Notes: generated by a model from the letters alone, not told the origin. A DNA stretch of 64,000 bases from Actinoplanes sp. L3-i22 (GCF_019704555.1 NZ_AP024745.1:5650501-5714500); one strand, 5' to 3'. Counted from the first letter of the stretch, positions 53,118-62,777 are shown. Numbers and translations are program-made.

Positions 53118-55193
53118 TCAGGCCCGGGTGCGGCGCAGCAGCCAGATGAAGTAGGGGGCGCCGACCAGGGCCATCATCAGTCCCGCGGGGATCTGCGAAG
53201 GAGCGATCACGGTACGCCCGAGCCCGTCCGCCACGCACACCAGCAGGCCCCCGAGCAGCATCGCGACCGGCACGATCCGCCCGTGCCGGACGCCGACCAG
53301 CCCGCGGGCCAGGTGCGGGGCGACCAGCCCGACGAAGCCGACCACGCCGATCGCGGTGACGCTCACCGCCGCCGCGACCGCCGCGACGGTCAGCAGGGTC
53401 AGGCGCGCGGCTTCCCGCCGTACGCCGAAGATCTTGGGGGTGTCCTCGTCGATGGCCAGCAGGTCGAGCTGTCGCCGCAGGCCGAGCACCACCGGGGTCG
53501 CCACCAGCAGCACCAGCAGGACCGGGAGCACGTCGGCGAAGGTCCGGCCGTAGGTGGTTCCGGACAGCCAGGTGAGGATCCGCGGCGTGTCCCACGGGTC
53601 GGCGCGCAGCAGCAGGAACGTGCTCAGGTCGCTGAGCGCGTAGCCGCAGCCGATGCCGATCAGCAGGAACCGGTCGGGCAGGATCCCGCCGCGCCAGGAC
53701 AGCGCGGTGATCAGCGCGAACGTGGCCAGCCCCAGCACGACGGCGGTGGCGATCAGCACCGGACGTCCGCCGGGGACGCCGGAGGTCACCACGATCACCG
53801 CGCCGAGGCCGGCGCCGGCGGTGATGCCGAGCACGCCCGGCTCGGCGAGCGGGTTGCGGACGGTGCCCTGCACGACGGTGCCGGCCAGGCCGAGCGCGGC
53901 GCCGGCGACGACCGCCGCGGCCACCCGCGGGGCGCGGTCGTCGAGGGCCCGGCCGATCAGGTCCGGCGCGGTGCCCTGCAGCCAGAGCAGCAGGTCCCCG
54001 GTACGCAACCACAGGCTCCCGGCCAGCAGACCGGCGATCACCGCGGCGACCAGCAGCCCGGCCGCGACAAGCGTCACGGTCAGGAAGCGGCGGCGGGAGC
54101 GGACCGCGACGTACGCGTGCGGCGCCTCCCGGGCCGCCCCGGCGTCGCGCATCCGCAACGCGAGAACCACGATCACCACCGCGCCGAGCAGCGAGGTCGG
54201 GATCCCGGTCGGGATCGACGCGGCGGCCTGGGCGCCGAGGCCCGCCCGCAGCACGGCGTCGGCGAGCAGCACCAGCAGCGCGCCGGCCAGCCCGCAGGCC
54301 GGGATCAGGAACAGGTGCCGGCTCAGCACGCCGATCCGGTGCGCCGCCAGCCGCACCGCGACCGGCGCGGCCAGGCCGATGAACGCGATCGGCCCGGCCA
54401 GCGTCACCGAGATGCTGGTCAGCAGCACGGCGCAGAGGATCGCGGCGATCCGGGTGGAGCGGATCGGCACGCCGAGCGAGGCGGCCGTGTCGTCGCCGAG
54501 CCCGAGCACGTCCAGGCGGCGGGCCAGCAGCAGCGCGGCGACCAGCACGACGACGATGACCGGGGCGGCGCGACCGGCGGCGTCCAGGTTGAGCTGGGCG
54601 AGCGAGCCGCTGCCCCAGGCGTACAGGCCGGTGGTGCTCTCCTTGAACAGGATCAGCAGCATGGCGGTGGCCGCGTCCAGGGCCATCGCGACCGCCGAGC
54701 CGGCCAGGATCAGCCGGGTCGAGCCGAGCCCGGAGGCGATGCCGGTCAGGCCGAGCACGATGCCCGCGGCGAGCAGTCCGCCGCCGAAGGCGACCGCGCC
54801 GGACGCCCAGACCGGCACGGCCAGGCCGAACGCGGCGACCGCGCAGAGCGCGAAGTAGGAGCCGGCGGTGACCGCGAGGGTGTCCGGGGCGGCCAGCGCG
54901 TTGCGGGTGACCGACTGCAGCAGCGCCCCGGCCGAGCCGAGCGCCACGCCGACCGCGATCCCGGCGAACATCCGCGGCAGCCGCGAGCCGGTCACCACGT
55001 CGGCGATCGGCACCCCGCCGACGCTCTCGTGCGCGCCGAACAGGTAGCGCAGCAGATCCCAGAACCCCACGCCGGAGGTGCCCTGGGTGACGTGCCACAG
55101 GCCGGCCAGCACGACCGCGACGAGCAGGGCGGCCAGCACGGCCGCCCCGCTCGCACCACGCCCGAGGCCGACCGGCGCCCGGGTGTCGCTCAC
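53118..55193 (-). CDS. Iron-siderophore ABC permease, fused double FecCD
   Basis: The 691-aa protein holds two FecCD permease units in one chain (about residues 1-340 and 345-691), like FhuB. Each has about ten helices and its own coupling motif: SLGVPIRSTR and LAGPIAFIGLAAPVAVRL in the first, IFGVRREAARL and GVVGFVGLVAPHLARGL in the second. The GTG start overlaps the binding-protein stop by 4 bp. It imports a ferric siderophore, powered by the ATPase encoded upstream. The iron box before the operon predicts iron repression. Confidence 0.94.
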   Translation of the reverse strand: MSDTRAPVGLGRGASGAAVLAALLVAVVLAGLWHVTQGTSGVGFWDLLRYLFGAHESVGGVPIADVVTGSRLPRMFAGIAVGVALGSAGALLQSVTRNALAAPDTLAVTAGSYFALCAVAAFGLAVPVWASGAVAFGGGLLAAGIVLGLTGIASGLGSTRLILAGSAVAMALDAATAMLLILFKESTTGLYAWGSGSLAQLNLDAAGRAAPVIVVVLVAALLLARRLDVLGLGDDTAASLGVPIRSTRIAAILCAVLLTSISVTLAGPIAFIGLAAPVAVRLAAHRIGVLSRHLFLIPACGLAGALLVLLADAVLRAGLGAQAAASIPTGIPTSLLGAVVIVVLALRMRDAGAAREAPHAYVAVRSRRRFLTVTLVAAGLLVAAVIAGLLAGSLWLRTGDLLLWLQGTAPDLIGRALDDRAPRVAAAVVAGAALGLAGTVVQGTVRNPLAEPGVLGITAGAGLGAVIVVTSGVPGGRPVLIATAVVLGLATFALITALSWRGGILPDRFLLIGIGCGYALSDLSTFLLLRADPWDTPRILTWLSGTTYGRTFADVLPVLLVLLVATPVVLGLRRQLDLLAIDEDTPKIFGVRREAARLTLLTVAAVAAAVSVTAIGVVGFVGLVAPHLARGLVGVRHGRIVPVAMLLGGLLVCVADGLGRTVIAPSQIPAGLMMALVGAPYFIWLLRRTRA

Positions 55194-56245
55194 GACTTGG
55201 TGAGGATCTTCACGTAGGCGTCGATCGCCTCTTCGTTCGACTTCGGGCCGCCGGCGCCCCAGACGCCGGCCGGGAACGGGTACGCGTGACCCTGCGCGAC
55301 AGCCGGCAGCTTGGTCCAGATGGGGCTCTTGACCAGCTCCTTGACGTAGCTGTCGGCGGTCTGGTCGTCGGAGTAGAACAGGGTCGCGTCGCCGACCGCG
55401 GTCAGGCCCTCGATGTCGGTCTGCGCGAGGCCGTACGCCGGGTCCACGCCCCCGCTGCCGTACGTCTTGTTGATCGCGTCGGTCCAGGCCGCGGTCATCC
55501 CGAGCTGCTCGCCGAGCTCGGTGAAGAGCGCACCCTTGCCGTACGGGCGGATGACGATGTTGCCGCCCTCGATCCAGCCGTCGAAGAACAGGAAGCTCTT
55601 CGCGGTCACGTTCGCCGCCGCGACCTTCTGCTTGGCCTCGGCCAGGTGCGCGTCGAACTGCTGGAGCACGGCGTCGGCCCGCTCGGTCCGGCCGGTGGCG
55701 GTGGCGATCATCGAGAACACGTTCTTCATGTTCGCGATCTGGCCCTTGGCGTCGGCGCCGACCGTGGCGAGCACCGGGACACCGCGTTTCTCGAGCTTGG
55801 TGATGATCTCGTCGTCGGCCTTGAACGCCTCGACGACGATCAGGTCGGGGTTGGTCGCGTACAGCTTGTCCAGGTCGGGCTCGCCGCGCTCGCCGGTGTC
55901 GACGGCGCTGGCCGGCAGCGCCTCGGCCTTCACGTAGGTGCCGTAGCCCTTGGCGTCGGCGACCGCGACCGGGTTGAGGCAGAGCGTGAGCACGTCCTCG
56001 GTCTGCTGCCACTCCAGCACCGCGACCCGCGTGGCGGGCTTGGCCAGCTCGACCTTGCGGCCGACGCCGTCGGTCAGCGACACCGGGCCGGTCGCCGTGC
56101 CGGTCTTGTCGTCGGCGCAGGTCTGCGACACCGGCGCGGCCGAGTTCTCGGCGGCCGGTTCGACCGTGGTGGTGCCGCAGGCGGCGACCGTCGCGGCGAC
56201 GGCGAGCGTCACCGCGGCGGCGGCGAGGCGGGAAGCGGGGATCAT
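55190..56245 (-). CDS. Iron-siderophore-binding lipoprotein
   Basis: The 351-aa protein has a lipoprotein signal with TVAACG (Cys at about residue 23) and the class III binding-protein pattern: VAVLEWQQTEDVLTL, PDLIVVEAFKADDE, and ENVF-like NMKNVFSMIATATGR. It captures a ferric siderophore for the fused permease, which it overlaps by 4 bp. The ATG at 56245 in turn overlaps the ATPase stop by 4 bp (ATGA). Several acidic surface stretches are seen but the ligand cannot be named. Confidence 0.94.
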   Translation of the reverse strand: MIPASRLAAAAVTLAVAATVAACGTTTVEPAAENSAAPVSQTCADDKTGTATGPVSLTDGVGRKVELAKPATRVAVLEWQQTEDVLTLCLNPVAVADAKGYGTYVKAEALPASAVDTGERGEPDLDKLYATNPDLIVVEAFKADDEIITKLEKRGVPVLATVGADAKGQIANMKNVFSMIATATGRTERADAVLQQFDAHLAEAKQKVAAANVTAKSFLFFDGWIEGGNIVIRPYGKGALFTELGEQLGMTAAWTDAINKTYGSGGVDPAYGLAQTDIEGLTAVGDATLFYSDDQTADSYVKELVKSPIWTKLPAVAQGHAYPFPAGVWGAGGPKSNEEAIDAYVKILTKS

Positions 56246-57078
56246 GTGGTTCTTTCTCCTGGGTGGATCATGGTGCGGGCGGGGTGCCGCCCGATGGGGT
56301 CGATACGGATGCGGCCGGTATGCGGGTGGATCTCGACCTCGACCCGCAGGTCGTAGACCTCGCCGAGGTTCTCGGCGGTGAGCACCCGGAGCGGGTCACC
56401 GGCGGCGTGGATGCGCCCGTCCTTCATCAGGAGGAGCTGGTCCGCGACCCGCGCGGCCTGGTCGAGGTCGTGCAGCACCAGGCCGACGGCGACCCCGCGC
56501 TGGTCGGCGAGGTCGCGGACCAGGTCCAGCGTCTCGATCTGGTAGCGCAGGTCCAGGTGGTTGGTCGGCTCGTCGAGCAGCACCACCCCGGTCTCCTGGG
56601 CCAGGCAGGCGGCGAGCCAGACCCGCTGCATCTCGCCACCGGAGAGCTCACCGACCGGACGATCGGACATCTCCCGTACGCCGGTGGCCCGCATCGCCTC
56701 GTCGACCGCGGTCCGGTCGGCGGGGGAGGGGCCGGCGAAGCGCCGCCGGTGCGGATGACGCCCGAACGCGACGACCTCGTTCACGGTCAGCCCGTGCGGG
56801 GCCTGGCGCGACTGCGAGAAGAGCGTGACCTCCTGGGCGAACTGCCGTGCGGTGAGCAGCGACGCGGCCCGGTCCCGCAGCAGCACCCGGCCGTCGTCGA
56901 CCCGGTGCAGCCGGGCCAGGGCGCGCAGCAGGGTGGACTTGCCGCTGCCGTTCGGCCCGATCAGCGCGGTCACCCGGCCGGGCGTCAGCTCGACCGAGAC
57001 GCCGTGCACCACGGCCGTCTTCCCGTAGCGCAGCACCAGCTGCTCACCACGGAGAACGGGCGCGGACGTGGTGGCCAT
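56242..57078 (-). CDS. Iron-siderophore ABC ATPase
   Basis: The 278-aa ATPase has Walker A GPNGSGKST (about residues 38-46), the Q-loop in TLFSQSRQAP, signature ELSGGEMQRVWLA, Walker B VVLLDEPTNHLD and the switch His in VLHDLD. This is the FecE/FepC type. The ATG at 57078 has GGAG at 7-bp spacing; ATG at 57093 has none. It is the first gene of the three-gene uptake operon and lies 20 bp from an iron box. Confidence 0.95.
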   Translation of the reverse strand: MATTSAPVLRGEQLVLRYGKTAVVHGVSVELTPGRVTALIGPNGSGKSTLLRALARLHRVDDGRVLLRDRAASLLTARQFAQEVTLFSQSRQAPHGLTVNEVVAFGRHPHRRRFAGPSPADRTAVDEAMRATGVREMSDRPVGELSGGEMQRVWLAACLAQETGVVLLDEPTNHLDLRYQIETLDLVRDLADQRGVAVGLVLHDLDQAARVADQLLLMKDGRIHAAGDPLRVLTAENLGEVYDLRVEVEIHPHTGRIRIDPIGRHPARTMIHPGERTT

Positions 57079-57097
57079 CGAGGTGCTCCGCATCAGG

Positions 57098-57116
57098 TTA
57101 GGGTTGCCTTGCCTAA
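57098..57116. promoter_or_regulatory. DtxR/IdeR-type iron box
   Basis: TTAGGGTTGCCTTGCCTAA matches the 19-bp DtxR/IdeR consensus TTAGGTTAGSCTAACCTAA at 15 positions, with both outer arms perfect. It lies 20 bp upstream of the ATPase start, so iron-loaded regulator would block the uptake operon. Confidence 0.8.
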
Positions 57117-57156
57117 CGGAGGCTAGATGATGATCTTGCGGTCGGCAATCCCGGAC

Positions 57157-57978
57157 TCAGGACACCGGATACCGGATTCCGGACACCAGGCGTCCGGGGG
57201 TCACCCGCATCACCCGCTGGAACGCGGCGATGAACGTGCTCGGCTGGGCGTAGCCGAGCCGCTCGGACACCGTTCGGACATCGGCGCCCGCCGATAGCAG
57301 CGCCAGCGCCTCGTGCACCCGCAGCGCCTGCCGCCACTGCGCGAACGACAGGCCGGTCGCCCCGCGGAACGCCCGGGTGATCGTGCGCTCGCTCACGTCC
57401 AGCTGCTCGGCCCACTCCCGCAGGCCGCGCTCGTCGGACGGGTTCGCCAGCAGCGCCTCGGCGATCGGGTCGATCCGCGGATCACCGGGCAGTTCCAGGG
57501 CGAACTGCCGCTCGGACGGCTCCAGCACGTCGAACACGACCGCCTCGGTACGGACCCGGGCCGCGGGGTCGAGGTCCTGGCGGGCCAGCCGCAGCAGCAG
57601 CGACTCCAGCAGGGCGGTCATCGCGATCGAGGTCGGCGCGGCGAACTCGACCGGGGTGCGGGCCGGATCGAAGAACGCGTCGTGCAGCTCGGCGGCGGCG
57701 GTCAGCCGGCCCCCGTGCACCGTGCCGGCCGGCAGCCACAGGCCGAACCCGGGCGGCACGGTGTGGATCCGGCTCCCGATCCGGGTGGTCAGCGTCCCGC
57801 CGCGGACCCACACCAGCTCGTGCATCGGGTGCGAGTGGGCCGGCCAGTCGGTGGCCGCTCCCGGCACCTCCGACTCGGCGAAGATCGTGATCGACGCCAC
57901 GTCGTCGGCCGCCGGGGACACGGCATGCCGGATCACCGTGCCCGGGTCCCGTCGCCAGGTGCCCAGACTGAGATCCAT
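57157..57978 (-). CDS. AraC-family regulator with cupin domain
   Basis: The 273-aa protein has an N-terminal cupin-like sensor (AHSHPMHELVWVRGGTLTT, then PAGTVHGGRL). A C-terminal AraC helix-turn-helix follows, with LDVSERTITRAFRGATGLSF and RTVSERLGYAQPSTFIAAFQ. It lies 78 bp upstream of the siderophore uptake operon on the same strand. AraC regulators often adjoin such operons and sense the siderophore, a reasonable guess here. The ATG at 57978 is used, 16 bp from the next gene's stop. Confidence 0.9.
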   Translation of the reverse strand: MDLSLGTWRRDPGTVIRHAVSPAADDVASITIFAESEVPGAATDWPAHSHPMHELVWVRGGTLTTRIGSRIHTVPPGFGLWLPAGTVHGGRLTAAAELHDAFFDPARTPVEFAAPTSIAMTALLESLLLRLARQDLDPAARVRTEAVVFDVLEPSERQFALELPGDPRIDPIAEALLANPSDERGLREWAEQLDVSERTITRAFRGATGLSFAQWRQALRVHEALALLSAGADVRTVSERLGYAQPSTFIAAFQRVMRVTPGRLVSGIRYPVS

Positions 57979-57994
57979 GGCGACGAGGGTACGG

Positions 57995-58528
57995 CTACGA
58001 CCTGCCGCTCTCCTGGCAGGCGGGGACCGGGACGTCCAGGGCGTCGACCAGGCCGGTCGCGGCCGCGGTGTGCTTCGTGTACGCCTCCGGGAAGGCCGAC
58101 ACCTGCACGGCCTGGGCCGCCTCGGTCAGCCGCATCGTCTGCCAGCCGTCGACGGTGAGCAGCTTGTCGTAGAACTTCCCGGTCTGGTACGCCGGATCGG
58201 CGAGCTGCTTCGGCGTCCCCCAGCCCTGGCTCGGCCGCTGCTGGAACAGGCCGATCGAGTCCCGGTCGCCGCCGCGCAGGTTGCGCAGGCGCGACTCCTG
58301 CATGGCGGTCGCCACCGCGATCACCAGCGCCTGCCGCGGCACCCGCCGCTGGTTGCCGATGGTGATGATGACGCGCGCGTTCGCCAACTGGGCCGGGGTC
58401 CACCGACCGGGGATCGGCGTACCGGCCGACGGCGCGGGAACCGGCGTGCAGGAGGCGTCGGCGCGCAGCAGCGGACTCAGCAGAAAACCGGCCAGCGCGG
58501 CCACGGCGATCACGAACAACGAGCGCAC
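57995..58528 (-). CDS. Secreted lysozyme-like (transglycosylase-fold) protein
   Basis: The 177-aa protein has an N-terminal membrane or signal helix (about residues 3-22) and a lysozyme-like core. ALVIAVATAMQESRLRNL carries the candidate catalytic Glu, followed by DSIGLFQQRPSQGWGTPKQL and the late AAQAVQVSAFPEAY. Related actinobacterial proteins are often mislabelled as metal transporters. A peptidoglycan role outside the cell is the better inference. GTG at 58528 gives the signal helix. The upstream neighbour on this strand is a rhamnogalacturonan lyase. Confidence 0.82.
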   Translation of the reverse strand: MRSLFVIAVAALAGFLLSPLLRADASCTPVPAPSAGTPIPGRWTPAQLANARVIITIGNQRRVPRQALVIAVATAMQESRLRNLRGGDRDSIGLFQQRPSQGWGTPKQLADPAYQTGKFYDKLLTVDGWQTMRLTEAAQAVQVSAFPEAYTKHTAAATGLVDALDVPVPACQESGRS

Positions 58529-58605
58529 GACGGGGCGTACCTTTCGGCCGGGGAGTCCGGCGAAGGTTACCGGTCGTCTGAGGTCCGGTGTGGACCGGAG
58601 TCGAT

Positions 58606-60759
58606 CTATCCCAGCGGGACCTTCGACCAGTCGGTGTCCGAGGCCAGGTAGAAGCTCGGGTAGGACGGCTGGTTGTACGTGGTCTGCTGCCGGGCCACCT
58701 CGACGCGGTACTGCGGGTCGTGCATCAGCGTGTACAGCTTGTGGCCGGTGATCTCGGTGCTGGTGTAGATCCGCACGGCGGTGCTGTCCGCCGTACGCAG
58801 GAAAAGCTCTTCTCGCCAGTCCCCGAGGACGTCGGCGATGAGCGAGGCGGTGCCCTTCGTGCCGTTGTTGGCGAGCGTGCCGGTGGCGGTCAGCAGGGTG
58901 CCGCGCCGCCAGTCGTCGACCGTCGGGGTGACCGTGCCGGAGCCGTTGAGGATCTGCGTGGTCAGGTCGGCCGACCAGCGGATGCTCTGGTTGGTGCCGG
59001 GCAGCGTGTCGGAGACCTTGCGGCCGTCGGCGGTGTAGAGCCCGAGCGCGCCGGAACCGCCGGGCAGGCTGGCCCACGCCTCCAGGCCGGGCTCCTCGGG
59101 CAGCACGTCACCGACCATGCCGCGGCCGGTGTCGACGCCGGAATAGGTGCCGAACAACACCTTCCCGGTACGGGCGTCGCGCATCGCCATGCCGTACGGC
59201 GCGGCCGTCGCGCCCTCGTGCACGGTGAAGATCTCCAGCCCCGGCCGGTTCGGATCGATGTCGGTCACGTGCATGGCGTCGCCGTGCCCGAGGCGGGCCG
59301 TGCTCCCGTCCGGCATCGTGCCCGAGGACGAGTAGAGCAGCGAGCCGTCGTCGTCGATGGTGGCGCTGCCGTAGACGATCTCCTGCCGCCCGTCGCCGTC
59401 CACGTCGGCCGCGCTCAGCGAGTGGAAGCCCTGCGTGGTGATCGTCCCGAACTCCGGCGAGGTGCCGTCCCGGCCGTGCGGGGTGTCGTTGAACGGGTTG
59501 GTCATCGGCACCCAGCCGCTGTCCACGTACCAGTTCTCGACCAGGTGGCGGCCGTTCCAGCGGTAGGCGATCAGCGTCGTGCGGGTGTAGTAGCCGCGGG
59601 CGAACACCGCCGACGGGTGCCGGCCGTCGAGGTAGGCGACGCCGGCCAGGAACCGGTCGACCCGGTTGCCCGGCTCGATCCGGGGCATCGCGTAGTCGCC
59701 CCACATCAGGCCGTCGTCGGTCCGGCCCGGCTTATAGGGAATGGTCTCCAGCTCGCGCCCGGACCGACCCTCGAAAACGGTCAGGTACTCCGGCCCGTCG
59801 ACGATGAAGCCCTCGAAGGCGCGCAGCACGTTCCGGGTGCTGCGGGCCGGCGCGTAGACGTCCATGAAGTAGTCGACCAGCGCCGCCGCGTCCGCGCGGT
59901 TCAACGGATACGAGTAGCGCGGCCCGATGCCGAACGCCTGCTCCAGCGTGGCCGGCCAGTGCCCGGCCACCACCTCGGGATGCGTCGTCCAGCCCTGGAA
60001 CATCGTGACCAGGTGCTCGTAGTAGCCGGCCGCGCTGAGCCGGTAGTCCTCGGTCACCGAGTGACCGGGCGTGGTGATCGGTCGCCCGCGGCCGTCCCGG
60101 GTGCCGGGCGCGGTCTTCATCATGATCTCGGAGCGGCCGTCGCCGTCGAAGTCGTACACCAGGAACTGGGTGTAGTGCGCGCCCGCGCGGATGTTGACGC
60201 CCAGGTCGATGCGCCAGAGCAGAGACCCATCCATTTCGTACGCGTCGACGTACACCTTGCCGGTGTAGCCCACCTGCGAGACGTCCTTGGAGTTCGACGG
60301 GTCCCATTTGACGATGTACTCGTACTGCCCGTCGCCGTCCACGTCCCCGACGCTCATGTCGTTGGCCGAGTAGGTGTAGTCCGGCCCGTCGGCGGGTTTC
60401 TGCAGCGGCAGGTCGTAGTGGTTCTCCGCCCACGGCTCGACCGGTTCGCTACGCGCGCGGCCGACCGGCGCGACCTGGTATTTCGAGGTTGCCGTGCCAC
60501 CCGGGTCCAGGTAGTTCGTGCTGTCGGTGACCGTGGCGATCCGCCGCCCGTCCCGGTAGACGTGGAACGGCCGGCTGGTCAGCCCGGTGGGGGAGTGCCC
60601 GGTGGCCTCCGGCCCGAGCAGTCGCCAGCTGAGGAAGACGCCGGTGCCGGTGGTCGCGGCGACCAGGCCGCGGTCGAGGCGCTCCAACTTCCGCTCGGCG
60701 GCGGCCACCGGAGCTGCGGGGATCAGCAGGAGCAGGACGACCAGCAGGGCTCGTTTCAC
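58606..60759 (-). CDS. Secreted PL11 rhamnogalacturonan lyase, larger copy
   Basis: The 717-aa protein has a signal peptide (about residues 1-22) and the eight-bladed propeller of PL11. DVDGDGQYEYIVKWDPSNSK and DFDGDGRSEIMMKT show the calcium-binding DxDGDG loops, followed by NRVDRFLAGVAYLDG and NGTKGTASLIADVLGDWREE. It cuts the rhamnogalacturonan I backbone of pectin by beta-elimination. GTG at 60759 has GAGGAGG just upstream. It is divergent from a second PL11 gene, sharing a 188-bp promoter region. Confidence 0.94.
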   Translation of the reverse strand: MKRALLVVLLLLIPAAPVAAAERKLERLDRGLVAATTGTGVFLSWRLLGPEATGHSPTGLTSRPFHVYRDGRRIATVTDSTNYLDPGGTATSKYQVAPVGRARSEPVEPWAENHYDLPLQKPADGPDYTYSANDMSVGDVDGDGQYEYIVKWDPSNSKDVSQVGYTGKVYVDAYEMDGSLLWRIDLGVNIRAGAHYTQFLVYDFDGDGRSEIMMKTAPGTRDGRGRPITTPGHSVTEDYRLSAAGYYEHLVTMFQGWTTHPEVVAGHWPATLEQAFGIGPRYSYPLNRADAAALVDYFMDVYAPARSTRNVLRAFEGFIVDGPEYLTVFEGRSGRELETIPYKPGRTDDGLMWGDYAMPRIEPGNRVDRFLAGVAYLDGRHPSAVFARGYYTRTTLIAYRWNGRHLVENWYVDSGWVPMTNPFNDTPHGRDGTSPEFGTITTQGFHSLSAADVDGDGRQEIVYGSATIDDDGSLLYSSSGTMPDGSTARLGHGDAMHVTDIDPNRPGLEIFTVHEGATAAPYGMAMRDARTGKVLFGTYSGVDTGRGMVGDVLPEEPGLEAWASLPGGSGALGLYTADGRKVSDTLPGTNQSIRWSADLTTQILNGSGTVTPTVDDWRRGTLLTATGTLANNGTKGTASLIADVLGDWREELFLRTADSTAVRIYTSTEITGHKLYTLMHDPQYRVEVARQQTTYNQPSYPSFYLASDTDWSKVPLG

Positions 60760-60891
60760 CGGGGCCTCCTCGGCAGGAAAGCGCATTCCCGCAGAATCCT
60801 CTACCCGGGTCCGGCTCGGGTCAACAGGTCGATGAATCCTTTCAGGAATTTGAGGCCGTCTATGGCTCGACGTTGCCGCGGTGTTACGGTC

Positions 60892-60901
60892 CGGTTAACC
60901 G
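60892..60901. promoter_or_regulatory. Palindrome CGGTTAACCG between PL11 genes
   Basis: CGGTTAACCG is a perfect 10-bp palindrome, 47 bp upstream of the smaller PL11 start in the shared divergent region. It resembles LacI/GntR-type operators. No regulator gene is adjacent. Confidence 0.4.
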
Positions 60902-60947
60902 CTTCAGTAGCGGTGCGTCCCCGTCCTCAACCCAGTTGGGATCCCCC

Positions 60948-62753
60948 ATGCGACGCAAACTCCTATGCGGCCTGTCCGTGGCCGCCGTCCTGCTCACCGC
61001 CGGCGGAGTCCCCACCGCCGCCAGTGCCTCTGTTGTCTCGGGAGTCGACAACCTGGATCGCGGGCTGATCAGCCTGCGGACCACGGGCGGCAACTTCCTC
61101 TCCTGGCGCCTGCTCGCCTCGGACCCGGCCGGTGTCGCGTTCAACGTCTACCGCGGCTCGACCAAGGTGAACACCGCGCCGATCACCAAGGGCACCAACT
61201 TCACCGACGCCGGCGCCCCGGCCGGCGTCTCCTACACGGTCAAACCCGTGATCAACGGTGCCGAGACCGCCACGCTCGCGGCGGCCACCCCGACCGCCGC
61301 GCTCCTCGCCGCCTACCAGGACGTGCCGATCCAGATCCCGGCCGGTGGCACCACCCCGGACGGCGTCGCCTACACCTACTCGGCCAACGACGCCTCGGTC
61401 GGCGACCTGGACGGGGACGGCGCCTACGAGATCGTCCTCAAGTGGGACCCGTCCAACTCCAAGGACAACTCGCAGTCCGGGTACACCGGGCCGGTCATCA
61501 TCGACGCGTACAAGCTGAACGGCACCCGGCTGTGGCGGCTCAACCTGGGTAGGAACATCCGGGCCGGCGCGCACTACACCCAGTTCCAGGTCTTCGACTA
61601 CGACGGCGACGGCAAGGCCGAGGTGGTGATGAAGACCGCCGACGGTACGACCGACGGCACCGGCGCCGTGATCGGCAGCTCGTCCGCGGACTACCGCAAC
61701 TCGTCCGGTTACGTGCTGTCCGGGCCGGAGTACCTGACCGTCTTCAACGGCCAGACCGGCAAGGCGATGGCGACCGCCGACTACGTGGTCCCGCGCGGCA
61801 CGGTCTCCTCGTGGGGCGACAGCTACGGCAACCGGGTCGACCGGTTCCTGGCCGGGACGGCGTACCTGAACGGGTCGTACCCGAGCATCATCATGGCCCG
61901 CGGCTACTACACCCGCTCGGTCATCGTCGCCTGGGACTACCGCAACGGCGCCCTCACCCGCAAGTGGACCTTCGACAGCAACTCCTCCACCAACGGGTCG
62001 GCCTGGACCGGCCAGGGCAACCATCAGCTCTCCATCGCCGACGTCGATTCAGACGGCAAGGACGAGATTTTGTACGGGGCGATGGCCGTCGACGACAACG
62101 GCGCCGGCCTGTGGGTCAACGGCCAGGGCCACGGCGACGCCTACCACGTCGGTGACCTGATCCCGAGCCGAGCCGGCCTGGAGATCTTCAAGGTCGACGA
62201 GGGCACCACGAAGCTGGCCGCCTGGATGGCCGACGCCCGCACCGGCGCGATCATCTGGTCGAACGCCTCCTGCGGCTGCGACAACGGTCGCGGCGTCTCG
62301 GACGACATCTACGCCGGCAGCCCCGGCGCCGAATCCTGGTCGTCCGGCGTCTCCGGCCTGTACAACACGTCCGGCCAGAACATCGGCCGCAAGCCGTCCA
62401 GCACCAACTTCGTCATCTGGTGGGACGGCGACGCCCAGCGCGAACTGCTCGACGCCACCCACATCGACAAGTACGGCACCAGCGCCGACACCCGCCTGCT
62501 CACCGCCAGTGACGTGCACTCCAACAACGGCACCAAGGCCACCCCGTCCCTGCAGGCCGACATCCTCGGCGACTGGCGCGAGGAGGTCATCTGGCCCACG
62601 ACGGACAACACCCGGCTGCGGATCTACTCCACCACCGACAGCACCAGCATCTCCCACACGTCCCTGATGCAGGACCGCATGTACCGCGAAGCCGTCGCCT
62701 GGCAGAACACGGCTTACAACCAGCCCCCGCACCCCTCCTTCGCGATCTCGTAG
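60948..62753 (+). CDS. Secreted PL11 rhamnogalacturonan lyase, smaller copy
   Basis: The 601-aa protein has a signal peptide ending near ASASV (about residue 27) and the same propeller pattern as the divergent copy: DLDGDGAYEIVLKWDPSNSK, DYDGDGKAEVVMKT, NRVDRFLAGTAYLNG and NGTKATPSLQADILGDWREE. It is about 115 residues shorter and lacks an insertion found between the calcium loops of the larger copy. It degrades rhamnogalacturonan I. The ATG at 60948 follows GGGA. A hairpin terminator follows the stop. Confidence 0.94.
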   Translation: MRRKLLCGLSVAAVLLTAGGVPTAASASVVSGVDNLDRGLISLRTTGGNFLSWRLLASDPAGVAFNVYRGSTKVNTAPITKGTNFTDAGAPAGVSYTVKPVINGAETATLAAATPTAALLAAYQDVPIQIPAGGTTPDGVAYTYSANDASVGDLDGDGAYEIVLKWDPSNSKDNSQSGYTGPVIIDAYKLNGTRLWRLNLGRNIRAGAHYTQFQVFDYDGDGKAEVVMKTADGTTDGTGAVIGSSSADYRNSSGYVLSGPEYLTVFNGQTGKAMATADYVVPRGTVSSWGDSYGNRVDRFLAGTAYLNGSYPSIIMARGYYTRSVIVAWDYRNGALTRKWTFDSNSSTNGSAWTGQGNHQLSIADVDSDGKDEILYGAMAVDDNGAGLWVNGQGHGDAYHVGDLIPSRAGLEIFKVDEGTTKLAAWMADARTGAIIWSNASCGCDNGRGVSDDIYAGSPGAESWSSGVSGLYNTSGQNIGRKPSSTNFVIWWDGDAQRELLDATHIDKYGTSADTRLLTASDVHSNNGTKATPSLQADILGDWREEVIWPTTDNTRLRIYSTTDSTSISHTSLMQDRMYREAVAWQNTAYNQPPHPSFAIS

Positions 62754-62777
62754 ATCAACCGCCTCCTGGGCCTATTC

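Noticed and set aside
58588..61068. An 826-codon frame antisense to the larger PL11 gene
   Set aside because: The PL11 gene on the other strand has a signal peptide and all family motifs. This frame is Val/Arg/Gly-rich without domains.
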